This document shows, piece by piece, positions 16,709 to 25,413 of a stretch of DNA of 64,000 nt (within the stretch, counting starts at the first letter, position 1; every line of letters begins with the position of its first letter). This DNA is from Bacteroidota bacterium (lineage in GTDB: Bacteria > Bacteroidota > Bacteroidia > Cytophagales > Cyclobacteriaceae). Both the position numbers and the translations under genes were made by a program. Location of the stretch: assembly GCA_018266055.1 (NCBI GenBank), contig JAFDYT010000005.1, forward strand, positions 310,001 through 374,000, in the 5' to 3' direction. A model generated the notes under the pieces. That model ran no database searches and was not told where the DNA came from. It worked only from the letters and a program-made list of their open reading frames with translations.

Positions 16709-18067
16709 CTAATTCTGATAGTGTTCGTCTGCTATTTTGAGCGCTTCTGAAATGATCGCCAACCCCTCATCGATTTGTTCCTTCGTTACGGTGAGCGGCG
16801 GTGCAATGAAAATGTAATTCCATCGCACGAAGGTGTACATGCCGAGTTCTTTTATTTTGGCGGCCACCTGGTTCATTACTTTCATCTCAGAAGCAGGCGC
16901 ATTGAAAGGAGCCATCGGCTCTTTTGTTTTTCTATTCTTCACCACTTCAATGCAACCGAGCAATCCGGTATTCCTGAAATCGCCAATGCTGGGATGGATT
17001 TTTTTCAACTCATTCACACGCTGGTCAACGTAGGCGCCCATTGCTACGGTGTTTTCAATCAGATTATCACTTTCGTAAATATTAATCACCGCCAGGGCAG
17101 CCGCGCACGCAGTAGCATGGGCGCTGTAGGTGAGGCCAATCATGAGCGGGTCGTTGTCATACTTCGCGGCAATTTCATCGGTCACCATCAGGCAGCCGAA
17201 AGGCAGATAGCCTGAGGTTATCCCCTTGGCCATGCACACCATATCGGGCACCACGCTGTGGTTTTCGAACCCAAACCATTTCCCTGTTCTTCCAAAGCCG
17301 CTCATTACTTCGTCGGCAATGAGTAAGATGCCATGCTTGTCGCACAGCGCGCGCAACTTTTTCCAATAATTCACCGGGTATTTAATGCAGCCCGAACTGC
17401 CGCTTTCTCCTTCCATCAAAATGGCGGCAATATTTTTTGGACCTTCAAACTCAATGATGCGCTCCACGTGTGATACACATTCCATCTTGCACGAGCTCGG
17501 CTCCTGGCTCCACGGGCAACGGTAGCAAAATGGATCTTCCACGTGAATAACGTTGGGAATCTGTTGCGCGTCGGAGGGAAGTTTGCGCGGATCGCCGCCC
17601 ACAGTCATCGCGCCGTACGTGGCGCCGTGAAAGGCGCGGTACTTCGCAATGATCTTGTGTCGCCCGGTATAGAGCCGTGCCAGCTTGATGGCATTTTCGA
17701 TGGAGGTGGCGCCGCACAACGTGAAGAACGCTTTGTTCAGGTTGCCCGGACAAATCTCGGCAAGCTTCTTTCCCAGATCGCCGCGCACTTTGGTTGCACA
17801 ACTTGGCGTCACATAGCTTACCTGTTGCATTTGTTTCACCACGGCGTCGGTTACACGCTGGTCGCCATGGCCGATGTTTACATTCATCAGTCCGCTTGAA
17901 AAATCGATGTAGCGCTTGCCGCTATAATCGTACAGATAAACGCCGTCGGCACGCTCTACACAGATCGGGTCAATTCCTTTTTGTTTGCTCCACGAAAAAA
18001 GCGTGTAGTCGAGATTGTTTTTCAACACTTCTTCACGTTCCGCGGCGGCGGTTAAACTTTCTTTCAT
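16709..18067 (-). CDS. Class III aminotransferase (probable omega-amino acid / beta-alanine transaminase)
   Basis: The ATG at 18067 gives 452 residues, the usual size, and lies 11 bp after the stop of the dehydrogenase gene; the longer frame upstream overlaps that gene and is rejected. Class III features are YSGKRYIDFSSGLMNVNIGHG near the N-terminus, the cofactor Asp in LLIADEVMSGFGRTGKWFG, and the Schiff-base lysine in VCMAKGITSGYLPFG. A cysteine-containing stretch FCYRCPWSQEPSSCKMEC is noteworthy and found in some taurine/beta-alanine transaminases. Together with a CoA-acylating methylmalonate-semialdehyde dehydrogenase in the same operon, the likely role is to convert beta-alanine or 3-aminoisobutyrate to the semialdehyde. 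That role is inferred from context. Confidence 0.87.
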   Translation of the reverse strand: MKESLTAAAEREEVLKNNLDYTLFSWSKQKGIDPICVERADGVYLYDYSGKRYIDFSSGLMNVNIGHGDQRVTDAVVKQMQQVSYVTPSCATKVRGDLGKKLAEICPGNLNKAFFTLCGATSIENAIKLARLYTGRHKIIAKYRAFHGATYGAMTVGGDPRKLPSDAQQIPNVIHVEDPFCYRCPWSQEPSSCKMECVSHVERIIEFEGPKNIAAILMEGESGSSGCIKYPVNYWKKLRALCDKHGILLIADEVMSGFGRTGKWFGFENHSVVPDMVCMAKGITSGYLPFGCLMVTDEIAAKYDNDPLMIGLTYSAHATACAAALAVINIYESDNLIENTVAMGAYVDQRVNELKKIHPSIGDFRNTGLLGCIEVVKNRKTKEPMAPFNAPASEMKVMNQVAAKIKELGMYTFVRWNYIFIAPPLTVTKEQIDEGLAIISEALKIADEHYQN

Positions 18068-18078
18068 ACTATTTTTGG

Positions 18079-19536
18079 TTAACTCATCCAGTTGGTTCTT
18101 GACTCGGGATTCCACTTCACGGTAATTTTTTTCAGTTTCGTCCAAAACTCGATCGAACTTTTTCCGGTGATGTCGCCCGTTCCGAATTTCGATTCGTTCC
18201 ATCCGCCAAACGAAAAAGGTTCGCGCGGCACAGGCACGCCGATGTTTACGCCAATCATTCCGGCGCTGGCGTTCTCCATCACTTGTCTGGCAAGGCCTCC
18301 GCTTTGCGTGAATACAGCAGCGGCATTTCCGTACGGATTATTATTTTCGATGGCAAGCGCTTCTTCCAGCGAGCGGCTCCGGATAATGCTGATCACCGGA
18401 CCGAAAATTTCTTCGCGAGCAACTGCCATTTCCGGTTTCACAAAATCAATCACCGTTGGCCCGACGTAATAGCCATTTTCTTTTCCTTCCACTTTAGCGC
18501 CCCGACCATCCACTAAAATTTTCGCGCCTTGTTGTTCTGCTTCGGTGATGTATTGCTCTATTCTTTTTTTCGCTTGCGCGGAAATCACGGCGCCAAGATT
18601 TTTTCCCGGAATAATTTTGCGCGACTCCTCGCAGATTTTTTCGATGATATGATCAGTTTGGCCAACCGCTACCAGCGCAGAGGCCGCCATGCAGCGCTGA
18701 CCGGCACATCCTGACATCGACGCAGCTACATTGCTGCCCGTCATCTCCGGATGCGCGTCGGGCAATACGATCAAATGATTTTTTGCGCCGCCAAGCGCCA
18801 GCACTCTTTTAAAATGTGAGGAGGCACGTGTGTACACCAACTTGGCCACTTTCGTGGAACCGACAAACGACACCGCATCAATGCCGGGATGATCGCAGAT
18901 TGCTTCCACCATTTCTTTGTCGCCATTCACAATGGAGAAAACTCCGTCGGGTAATCCTGCTTCTTTCAATAGCGACGCGATGCGTTGGCAACTGATCGGC
19001 ACTACTTCCGATGGCTTCATGATCAGCGCGTTGCCCAGAGCAATGGCGTTGCACAGCGTCCAGTGCGGTACCATGCTTGGAAAATTGAATGGCACAATCG
19101 AGGCGACGACGCCCACCGGCCAATGCTCTATGCGGCACTCCACACCCTTGCTCACTTCCAGCACTTCGCCCGCCACCAGTTGGGGCAGCGCGCATGCAAA
19201 CTCCGTAAGCTCAATGGCTTTTTCGATTTCGGCTTTTGCTTCTCCAAAAGTCTTTCCGTTTTCTTCTACAATAAGATTGGACAACGCGTCGACATTTTTT
19301 TTAAGCAATTGCTTGTAGCGAAAAAACACCTGCACTCTTTCTTTGATCGGAACTTTCTCCCAGTTTTTTTGTGCCGCCTTCGCGGAAAGTACAGCTTTGT
19401 TCAAATCTTCCGACGATGACATTACTACTTGCGCGATCACACTTCCGTCAAGCGGAGATTCGACCTTCAAAAAACGTTGACTGTCGGAGGTTGCAAATTC
19501 TCCTTGTATAAAATTCTTTACGTCAGGGTATTTCAT
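18079..19536 (-). CDS. mmsA: CoA-acylating methylmalonate-semialdehyde dehydrogenase
   Basis: The ATG at 19536 gives 485 residues (MKYPDVKNFIQGEF), a normal MMSDH length. An 11-residue extension upstream is unlikely. The catalytic cysteine is in GCAGQRCMAASALV, the MMSDH form of the aldehyde dehydrogenase motif. The NAD-binding regions are PFNFPSMVPHW, KPSEVVPISCQR and FVGSTKVAK. In place of the usual ALDH glutamate, LALGGAKNHLIVLPDA matches the MMSDH class, which uses CoA for deacylation. GVPVPREPFSFGGWNESKFGTGDI is also typical. It oxidises (methyl)malonate semialdehyde to propionyl-CoA or acetyl-CoA with loss of CO2, in valine, beta-alanine or pyrimidine breakdown. First gene of the two-gene leftward operon. 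Confidence 0.93.
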   Translation of the reverse strand: MKYPDVKNFIQGEFATSDSQRFLKVESPLDGSVIAQVVMSSSEDLNKAVLSAKAAQKNWEKVPIKERVQVFFRYKQLLKKNVDALSNLIVEENGKTFGEAKAEIEKAIELTEFACALPQLVAGEVLEVSKGVECRIEHWPVGVVASIVPFNFPSMVPHWTLCNAIALGNALIMKPSEVVPISCQRIASLLKEAGLPDGVFSIVNGDKEMVEAICDHPGIDAVSFVGSTKVAKLVYTRASSHFKRVLALGGAKNHLIVLPDAHPEMTGSNVAASMSGCAGQRCMAASALVAVGQTDHIIEKICEESRKIIPGKNLGAVISAQAKKRIEQYITEAEQQGAKILVDGRGAKVEGKENGYYVGPTVIDFVKPEMAVAREEIFGPVISIIRSRSLEEALAIENNNPYGNAAAVFTQSGGLARQVMENASAGMIGVNIGVPVPREPFSFGGWNESKFGTGDITGKSSIEFWTKLKKITVKWNPESRTNWMS

Positions 19537-19653
19537 GCATTTAAAGTACGAAAGAAAATCTTCCCGCACCGCGACATCGAATAAAAAAATCTGGTAAATT
19601 TAGTTTTATGATTTTATGATCAACGGACGATTGACTCTTTAAATAAGATAAAT

Positions 19654-20139
19654 ATGAAACCGCTAATTTTTCTTTTTGCAACAATGATGCTGACGTCGTT
19701 TGGGTTTGCGCAGCAAATTCCAAACTATGAAGAGGTGAAACTTGAAAGTCCCGCTGACTACAAAGCGGCCGAGCCTATGGTGCTAGGTGCTGCCAATTTT
19801 CTTTTCGCTTCGCCTAATGATACCTCGGCGCCTGACCGGATGAAGTCAACGCAATTTCTGATCCGCTGGATGAGCGGTACACCTGATTTTTCATTTGGTC
19901 TCGATGAGTCTACCCAAATTTTGGTCGACGCCAATTTGCTCAACATGTACATGGCAGCGTTGGCGAAGTATTGTCTTGAGAATCCGGCGAATGCCAAAGA
20001 CGCAAAGCTAGTTAAAGTGAGCAGCTGGAAACTGGTGCTTGCCTACTGCGATGATCCGAAGAACAACGTGAAGCTCACCAGGAAGCTCAAAAAACTTTCT
20101 GACGCCAACAAAAACTGTACGCTCGAAAAAAACCTTTAA
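19654..20139 (+). CDS. Small secreted hypothetical protein
   Basis: The 161-residue product has a signal peptide (MKPLIFLFATMMLTSFGFAQQ). The mature part looks largely helical: ADYKAAEPMVLGAANFLFASP, STQFLIRWMSGTPDFSFGLD, ESTQILVDANLLNMYMAALAKYCLE (quoted in part), and a basic C-terminus. I do not recognise a named domain; the size and the 'RWM.GTPD..F' motif look like a conserved Bacteroidota hypothetical. It is divergent from mmsA and convergent with the methyltransferase gene, sharing the four bases TTAA that hold both stop codons (overlap 20136-20139). No terminator is present between them. Confidence 0.7.
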   Translation: MKPLIFLFATMMLTSFGFAQQIPNYEEVKLESPADYKAAEPMVLGAANFLFASPNDTSAPDRMKSTQFLIRWMSGTPDFSFGLDESTQILVDANLLNMYMAALAKYCLENPANAKDAKLVKVSSWKLVLAYCDDPKNNVKLTRKLKKLSDANKNCTLEKNL

Positions 20140-20948
20140 GCTTCGGCTTTCTGCAAGTGAAAGCGCCAGTAGGTTCGTGTTCCTTCTTTTAACGTGAGGT
20201 GGAAGCGTGAGCCAACCACTCCGGCGAAATCGCAAAATAATTTTTGCCAGCGCTTCGGAATTTTTTCTTCTATTCGTTTGCGCTTTGTTTCGTCTTCCGC
20301 TTCTATCGCCTGGATTACATTGCTGCTGATGTTCTCTTCTTGAATCAGTTTCATCTGCGTATCGCGGAGTTCGTTTTTCAAAATGGTCATATTCTCCTGC
20401 GAATTACGAAAGTCCACCATCAGGAAATGCCCGCCGGGTTTGAGCACGCGCTTCACTTCACTAAGGAATTTTGGCACTGAGCCGTACGCGTGACACGACT
20501 CTACGTTGATCACCACGTCGATGCTGTTGTCGGCGAGTGGAATACATTCGGCGCTGCCTTGAATGAATTTCAAATTGGGCAACGAGTGATTTTTGTTGGC
20601 GAGATCCACTGCATTCTGCGCCAGATCCATTCCGATATAATGATGAGGTTTTAATTTTTCCGCAATGTAACGCGCGCCACCACCGCGTCCACTTCCTACT
20701 TCCAACACATTTTTGCCTTCGATCTGAGCCTTAATCGCGAGGTAATGATACATCTGTGTAGGGTAAAGCTGAAGCGTGGAAGGATCTAGCGGTGAAGCAG
20801 GATCTGCTGGCGTTGGGTTATATCCATAGTTCATGAAGTTCCAGTCTTGTGCAGGGATGTGCTTGGCTAAAAGCTCGTAGGTGACTTTTGCGTTCATCCG
20901 CTTGAACCAGGAAAATCGCTTAAATAGGTAGATGATACCGTTGATCAT
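20136..20948 (-). CDS. SAM-dependent methyltransferase (UbiE-like class I)
   Basis: The 270-residue protein carries the class I methyltransferase core at about residues 75-190. Motif I is KNVLEVGSGRGGGARYIAE, the acidic SAM-ribose residue is in YIGMDLAQNAVDLA, motif II-like LKFIQGSAECIPLADNSIDVV, and VLKPGGHFLMVDFR is motif III. The N-terminal region with DPSTLQLYPTQMYHYLA resembles methyltransferases acting on small lipids or polyketides (phthiotriol/tocopherol type). The C-terminal Glu/Lys-rich helix and FHLTLKEGTRTYWRFHLQK are not diagnostic. The substrate is unknown. The gene is monocistronic and overlaps the convergent small gene by four bases. Confidence 0.87.
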   Translation of the reverse strand: MINGIIYLFKRFSWFKRMNAKVTYELLAKHIPAQDWNFMNYGYNPTPADPASPLDPSTLQLYPTQMYHYLAIKAQIEGKNVLEVGSGRGGGARYIAEKLKPHHYIGMDLAQNAVDLANKNHSLPNLKFIQGSAECIPLADNSIDVVINVESCHAYGSVPKFLSEVKRVLKPGGHFLMVDFRNSQENMTILKNELRDTQMKLIQEENISSNVIQAIEAEDETKRKRIEEKIPKRWQKLFCDFAGVVGSRFHLTLKEGTRTYWRFHLQKAEA

Positions 20949-21174
20949 GAGTGATAGGTTTTAGGTATTTTGGGGTTATCGCGGCAATATCACAATTTGT
21001 CACAACAAACGTGTATCTACCGACTATTTCTTTATATGACTTTTGTCGTAGCGCCGGTAACCACTTAGCTTGTCCGCGCTGTTAAATCCAAAAAATAAAC
21101 TTTACATTTAAAATCTCTTTCGCGCTCAACATGTTTTTTGAACACAATGTCAACTATCTACTAAAACAATCTTT

Positions 21175-22581
21175 ATGATCTCAAAAAAATCTTCGCGTCG
21201 TGGCTTTATTAAGAAAGCATTTGGTTCGGCGCTGGCTACGGCTGCACTTCCTACGGTGTTACTTGGCAACGACAAGCGCAACGTGGTGGAACTGGAAGCG
21301 CCACACCATCCTGAAAAAAACTATGCCGCCAACGATCAGGTCAACGTGGCTGTCATCGGAATGGGCATAATGGGATTCAACAACGCAGAAACAACGGTGC
21401 AGATTCCCGGTGTGAAGCTTGTAGCTGCCTGCGATTTGTATTCCGGCAGGTTGGAACACGCCAAAGAAGTGTATGGTAAGGAGTTGTTCACGACAAAAAA
21501 TTACAAGGAGATTCTCGACCGCAAAGACATTGATGCCGTCATCATTGCTACCTCAGATCATTGGCATGATCGAATCTCGATTGATGCCATGAACAAAGGC
21601 AAACACGTCTATTGCGAAAAGCCGATGGTGCATCACCTCGATGAAGGCGAAGCAGTAATTGCTACCCAAAAGAAAACGGGAAAAGTATTTCAGGTGGGAA
21701 GCCAGCGCGTAAGTTCGATTGTCACCTTGAAAGCAAAAGAAATTTTCGAATCAGGAATTATTGGCGACCTCGTGCTTGTTGAAACCTGGAACGACCGCCA
21801 GGGTCCTAATGGCGCGTGGCAATATTCCATTCCTACCGATGCCAATGCTGGCACAGTAGATTGGGATAGTTTTCTCGGCGATGCACCGAAAATAGCTTAC
21901 GATCCAGTTCGTTTTTTCAGGTGGAGAAATTATCAGGACTATGGTACCGGAATGGCCGGCGATCTTTTTGTGCATTTGTTTTCGGCACTTCATGCCATCA
22001 CCAGTTCAAAGGGCCCCAATCGCATCTATGCTTCGGGTGGGTTGCGCTATTATAAAGATGGCCGTGATGTGCCTGATATCATGACGAGCATTCACGACTA
22101 CCCTGCCACCGACAAGCATTCTGCATTTAATCTGCAGATGCGTGTAAATTTTGTGGATGGCAATCACGGTGGCGAACGCTTGCGCCTGGTGGGCTCAGAA
22201 GGAATCATCACGGTAGGATGGAGCTCCGTGCGCGTCGATCGCAGCCCAACTCCAAAAGCGCCGGGTTACGGTGGCTGGGATTCGTTCAACACGTTTAGTG
22301 AGGCACAGCAGAAAGAATATGAAAAATGGTATAAGGCAAAATTCCCGGCTGCGAAACCAAAAATGATTGATCCGGGAATGGAGTTCAAAGAACCTGAGAA
22401 TTACAATACCAACGTCGATCATCACCTTGCTTTTTACAATGGCATTCGCGAAGGCAAACCGATAGTAGAAGATGCGCTCTTTAGCATGCGGGCTGCGGGT
22501 CCGGCGCTGGCTTCTAACAAAAGTTATTTTGAAAAGAAGATCATCAACTGGGATCCGGAAACCGCGAAGCTGATTTCGTAA
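21175..22581 (+). CDS. Tat-exported Gfo/Idh/MocA family oxidoreductase
   Basis: The 468-residue protein starts with a twin-arginine signal, SSRRGFIKKAFGSALATAALP, implying folded export with a bound nucleotide. The Rossmann fold begins near residue 56 with VNVAVIGMGIMG. IDAVIIATSDHWHDRISI and the catalytic-region motif HVYCEKPMVHH are classical Gfo/Idh/MocA features. The C-terminal domain (about 185-440) has GTGMAGDLFVHLFSALHAI and NVDHHLAFYNGIREGKP. Periplasmic members of this type oxidise or rearrange sugars, including formation or removal of 3-keto-sugars and glycoside cleavage. The precise substrate is not inferable. It is a single gene with a 226-bp upstream region. Confidence 0.9.
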   Translation: MISKKSSRRGFIKKAFGSALATAALPTVLLGNDKRNVVELEAPHHPEKNYAANDQVNVAVIGMGIMGFNNAETTVQIPGVKLVAACDLYSGRLEHAKEVYGKELFTTKNYKEILDRKDIDAVIIATSDHWHDRISIDAMNKGKHVYCEKPMVHHLDEGEAVIATQKKTGKVFQVGSQRVSSIVTLKAKEIFESGIIGDLVLVETWNDRQGPNGAWQYSIPTDANAGTVDWDSFLGDAPKIAYDPVRFFRWRNYQDYGTGMAGDLFVHLFSALHAITSSKGPNRIYASGGLRYYKDGRDVPDIMTSIHDYPATDKHSAFNLQMRVNFVDGNHGGERLRLVGSEGIITVGWSSVRVDRSPTPKAPGYGGWDSFNTFSEAQQKEYEKWYKAKFPAAKPKMIDPGMEFKEPENYNTNVDHHLAFYNGIREGKPIVEDALFSMRAAGPALASNKSYFEKKIINWDPETAKLIS

Positions 22582-22692
22582 GTTTGAACGACGCAATTGC
22601 GCCGGTCAAACAAGAATTCGTCCCACTCAAACTATTTCACCTCGGAATAGCTTGATTGGTTTTTATTTTGACTCTTCATCATCCATTCAACT

Positions 22693-24165
22693 ATGAAAAA
22701 AATCGTTGTTCTATTTTTATTTGCGGTAAGCGTTACGGCATTTTCACAAGACAGAACCTTACCAGCAGAATCAGCCGTAACTTCCAACGGTCAGGTTACC
22801 ATCAAGGGTAAACCTGTGCCCTACAAAGCAACAGCCGGCACTCAACCGGTTTGGGATAAAGATGGGAAAGTAATAGCGTCCTTGTTTTATACCTATTATG
22901 AACGCACCGATGTGACAGACAAAAGCAAACGTCCGCTCCTTTTGTCGTTTAATGGTGGACCAGGCTCGGCGTCGGTGTGGATGCACATCGCCTACACCGG
23001 ACCGAAGTTGCTGAACATTGACGACGAAGGCTACCCGGTACAACCTTACGGGATTCGCGACAATCCAAATTCTATTTTAGATGTAGCGGATATCGTTTAT
23101 GTAGATCCAGTGAATACAGGCTTTTCACGTATTCTTGAACCTAAAACCGAGCGCTCGGTTTTCTTCGGTGTTAATGCCGATGTTACTTATCTGGCGGAGT
23201 GGCTCAGCACCTTCATTTCCAGAAACAACCGATGGACGTCACCTAAATATCTTATTGGCGAAAGCTATGGTACGACGCGTGTTTCGGGCTTGGCTTTGGA
23301 GCTGCAAAATGCACACTGGATGTATCTTAACGGTGTGATTCTCGTGTCGCCGACGGAGTTGGGCATCAAGCGCGACGGTCGTATTGGCGATGCGCTCTCT
23401 GTGCCATATTTTGCTGCTGCGGCCTGGTATCAGAAGGCGCTGCCTGCGGATTTGCAACAAAAGGATCTTAACGATCTTCTGCCTGAGGTTGAAGCATTCA
23501 CCATTGATGAATTAATTCCTGCTGTGGCGAAAGGTGGGTTCATCGATGACGCCAAGCGCAAACAGGTAGCCGCAAAAATGGCGCGCTACTCTGGCCTTTC
23601 TGAAAAATCTATTTTACAACACAACCTTGCCGTACCGACTGACTTTTTCTGGAAAGAACTTTTGCGCGATAAAAATTTTACCGTCGGTCGTCTCGATTCG
23701 CGCTACCTCGGGCTGGATAAAATGCAGGCGGGTGAGTCACCGGATTATAATTCAGAACTTACTTCATGGCTTCATGCGTTTACGCCAGCCATCAATTATT
23801 ATTTGCGCGAAGTGCTTAAATATAAAACTGATTTGAAGTACAACATGTTTGGTCCTGTACATCCGTGGGATAACAAAGACGATCGCACCGGGGAAAACCT
23901 TCGTCAGGCGATGGCGGAAAATCCTTACATGCACCTGATGATCCAGTCCGGGTATTACGACGGAGCCACAACCTATTTCGATGCGAAGTACACCATGTGG
24001 CAACTTGACCCAAGCGGAAAGCTGAAAGATCGTATGCGTTTTGAAGGCTATCGAAGCGGGCACATGATGTACCTGCGTGCTGAAGATCTTGTGACCTCCA
24101 ACGAGCATATTCGCGACTTCATCAAAAAATCTACACCCGCAGCCGGACAACCTGCGAAGTATTGA
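22693..24165 (+). CDS. Secreted serine carboxypeptidase (S10 family)
   Basis: The 490-residue protein has a signal peptide ending at TAFSQ. The S10 features are all present: the oxyanion-hole segment LLSFNGGPGSASVW, the nucleophile elbow LIGESYGTTR with Ser191, the catalytic Asp region in QSGYYDGATTYFDAKYTM, and the catalytic His in YRSGHMMYLRAED near residue 462. VYVDPVNTGFSR is also typical. It would remove C-terminal amino acids from peptides in the periplasm or outside. A bacterial clade of S10 enzymes with this ending is common in environmental Bacteroidota. It precedes the DUF2911 gene in the same direction with a 111-bp gap. Confidence 0.92.
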   Translation: MKKIVVLFLFAVSVTAFSQDRTLPAESAVTSNGQVTIKGKPVPYKATAGTQPVWDKDGKVIASLFYTYYERTDVTDKSKRPLLLSFNGGPGSASVWMHIAYTGPKLLNIDDEGYPVQPYGIRDNPNSILDVADIVYVDPVNTGFSRILEPKTERSVFFGVNADVTYLAEWLSTFISRNNRWTSPKYLIGESYGTTRVSGLALELQNAHWMYLNGVILVSPTELGIKRDGRIGDALSVPYFAAAAWYQKALPADLQQKDLNDLLPEVEAFTIDELIPAVAKGGFIDDAKRKQVAAKMARYSGLSEKSILQHNLAVPTDFFWKELLRDKNFTVGRLDSRYLGLDKMQAGESPDYNSELTSWLHAFTPAINYYLREVLKYKTDLKYNMFGPVHPWDNKDDRTGENLRQAMAENPYMHLMIQSGYYDGATTYFDAKYTMWQLDPSGKLKDRMRFEGYRSGHMMYLRAEDLVTSNEHIRDFIKKSTPAAGQPAKY

Positions 24166-24228
24166 TCGGGATTTTTTAACTCCCTCGCCCTTCGGTATTT
24201 TGTAAGAAGAGATCGTGTTTGTTCAGCC

Positions 24229-24271
24229 AATTAATTTTTGGTGCCGTTTACGTGGCCAAACCAAATTAATT
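24229..24271 (+). promoter_or_regulatory. Stem-loop just upstream of the DUF2911 start codon
   Basis: AATTAATTT (24229-24237) pairs perfectly with AAATTAATT (24263-24271). Inside, TTGG (24238-24241) can pair with CCAA (24256-24259). The structure ends five bases before the ATG at 24277 and would cover the translation start region. No T-run follows, so it is not a terminator. Confidence 0.4.
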
Positions 24272-24276
24272 CAGGC

Positions 24277-25353
24277 ATGAAAAAAATTTTATCTGGCAGC
24301 ATTATGCTCGTAGCATTGACTGTGACGTTGGTGCACGCGCAAGTCACTACGCCACGCACGCCAAGCCCCGGTGCTTCGGTTTCACAAACCATCGGGATTT
24401 CAAAAGTTACTGTGACCTATTCAAGGCCTTCGGTGAAAGGTCGCGAAGTGTGGGGAGCATTGGTTCCTTACGGGTGGAATAAACAGGGCTTCGGCTTTGG
24501 TAATGATGCACCCTGGCGCGCAGGCGCAAATGAAAACACCACAATTGAATTTTCGCACGACGCCAAAGTGGAAGGCAAGTCAGTACCGGCCGGTACATAC
24601 GGTTTGTTTTTTGTGATCAACAAAGACAATACGGGCGAATTAATTCTTTCGAAAGACAACCGCTCATGGGGAAGTTTCTTTTATGTAGCGGCCAATGATT
24701 TGCTTCGTGCACCTATCACTGTGCGAGATCACGCGATGACCGAAGTGCTTACGTATGAATTTAACAACGCAGATAAAAATTCTGCAGAGTTGGATTTGAA
24801 TTGGGAGAAAAAACAATTTCCGGTGAAGATCGAATTCGCAGTGGATAATATCGTGATCGCCAATGCTACCGAAGAACTGAAAGGCCCAACGGGTTTCAAT
24901 TGGTTGGGATATTCTTCCGCAGCCAATTATGCTTTACAAAATAAAGTGAACGTCGATCAGGGATTGAAATGGATTGACATCGCCATTCAGCAACGCAAAT
25001 CATTCAACACCTTACGCATCAAAGCCGGTTTACTCAATCTCAGCAATAACAAAACTGAAGCCGACAAAGTGATGGCGGACGCAACGAAGATAGCTGACGA
25101 GAATGAATTGAATCAATACGGATACCAGTTGATAGCGCAGGAAGAAAAAGGTAAGGCTGTGGAAATTTTTGTGATGATGACACAACGCTATCCTGAAAGC
25201 GCCAATGCATGGGATAGCCTTGGTGAAGCCTATGCACTCAACGGCGATTCAAAGAATGCGATCAAGAGCTTCAAGAAGTCTCTTAGCTTAAATCCTGCGG
25301 CCAACGTGAAAGCCAATTCTGAAAAATACCTCAAACAACTCGGCGCGATGTAA
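24277..25353 (+). CDS. DUF2911 protein with C-terminal TPR segment
   Basis: The ATG at 24277 gives 358 residues with a signal peptide ending in VHAQ; an upstream in-frame start would place 13 residues before it and is less likely. Residues about 20-180 match DUF2911: SPGASVSQTIGISKVTVTYSRPSVKGR, WGALVPYGWNK, WRAGANENTTIEFSHD and PAGTYGLFF (each a separate piece). From about residue 190 the chain is helical and contains a TPR, ESANAWDSLGEAYALNGDSKNAI, at the end. DUF2911 proteins are secreted and widespread in Bacteroidota with no proven activity. A strong terminator follows. A stem-loop lies directly before the start codon. Confidence 0.88.
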   Translation: MKKILSGSIMLVALTVTLVHAQVTTPRTPSPGASVSQTIGISKVTVTYSRPSVKGREVWGALVPYGWNKQGFGFGNDAPWRAGANENTTIEFSHDAKVEGKSVPAGTYGLFFVINKDNTGELILSKDNRSWGSFFYVAANDLLRAPITVRDHAMTEVLTYEFNNADKNSAELDLNWEKKQFPVKIEFAVDNIVIANATEELKGPTGFNWLGYSSAANYALQNKVNVDQGLKWIDIAIQQRKSFNTLRIKAGLLNLSNNKTEADKVMADATKIADENELNQYGYQLIAQEEKGKAVEIFVMMTQRYPESANAWDSLGEAYALNGDSKNAIKSFKKSLSLNPAANVKANSEKYLKQLGAM

Positions 25354-25378
25354 ACTTCGCCGTTGTCTGATTAAAGTG

Positions 25379-25413
25379 AAAGGAACTGATCCGTCAGTTC
25401 CTTTTCTTTTTTA
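25379..25413. terminator. Terminator overlapping the end of the amidase gene
   Basis: An 11-bp perfect stem (25379-25389 with 25394-25404, loop TCCG) with a TCTTTTTT tail ends the DUF2911 gene on the + strand. The right arm and the T-run also encode the last codons and the TGA (25394-25396) of the convergent amidase gene. Confidence 0.85.

Noticed and set aside
18068-18202. N-terminal extension of the class III aminotransferase
   Set aside because: It overlaps the mmsA 3' end in another frame; the ATG at 18067 with an 11-bp gap gives the standard protein.
22582-22692. TATTTTG before the carboxypeptidase gene as a -7 box
   Set aside because: It has one T too few to fit TAnnTTTG, and no TTG at the right distance.
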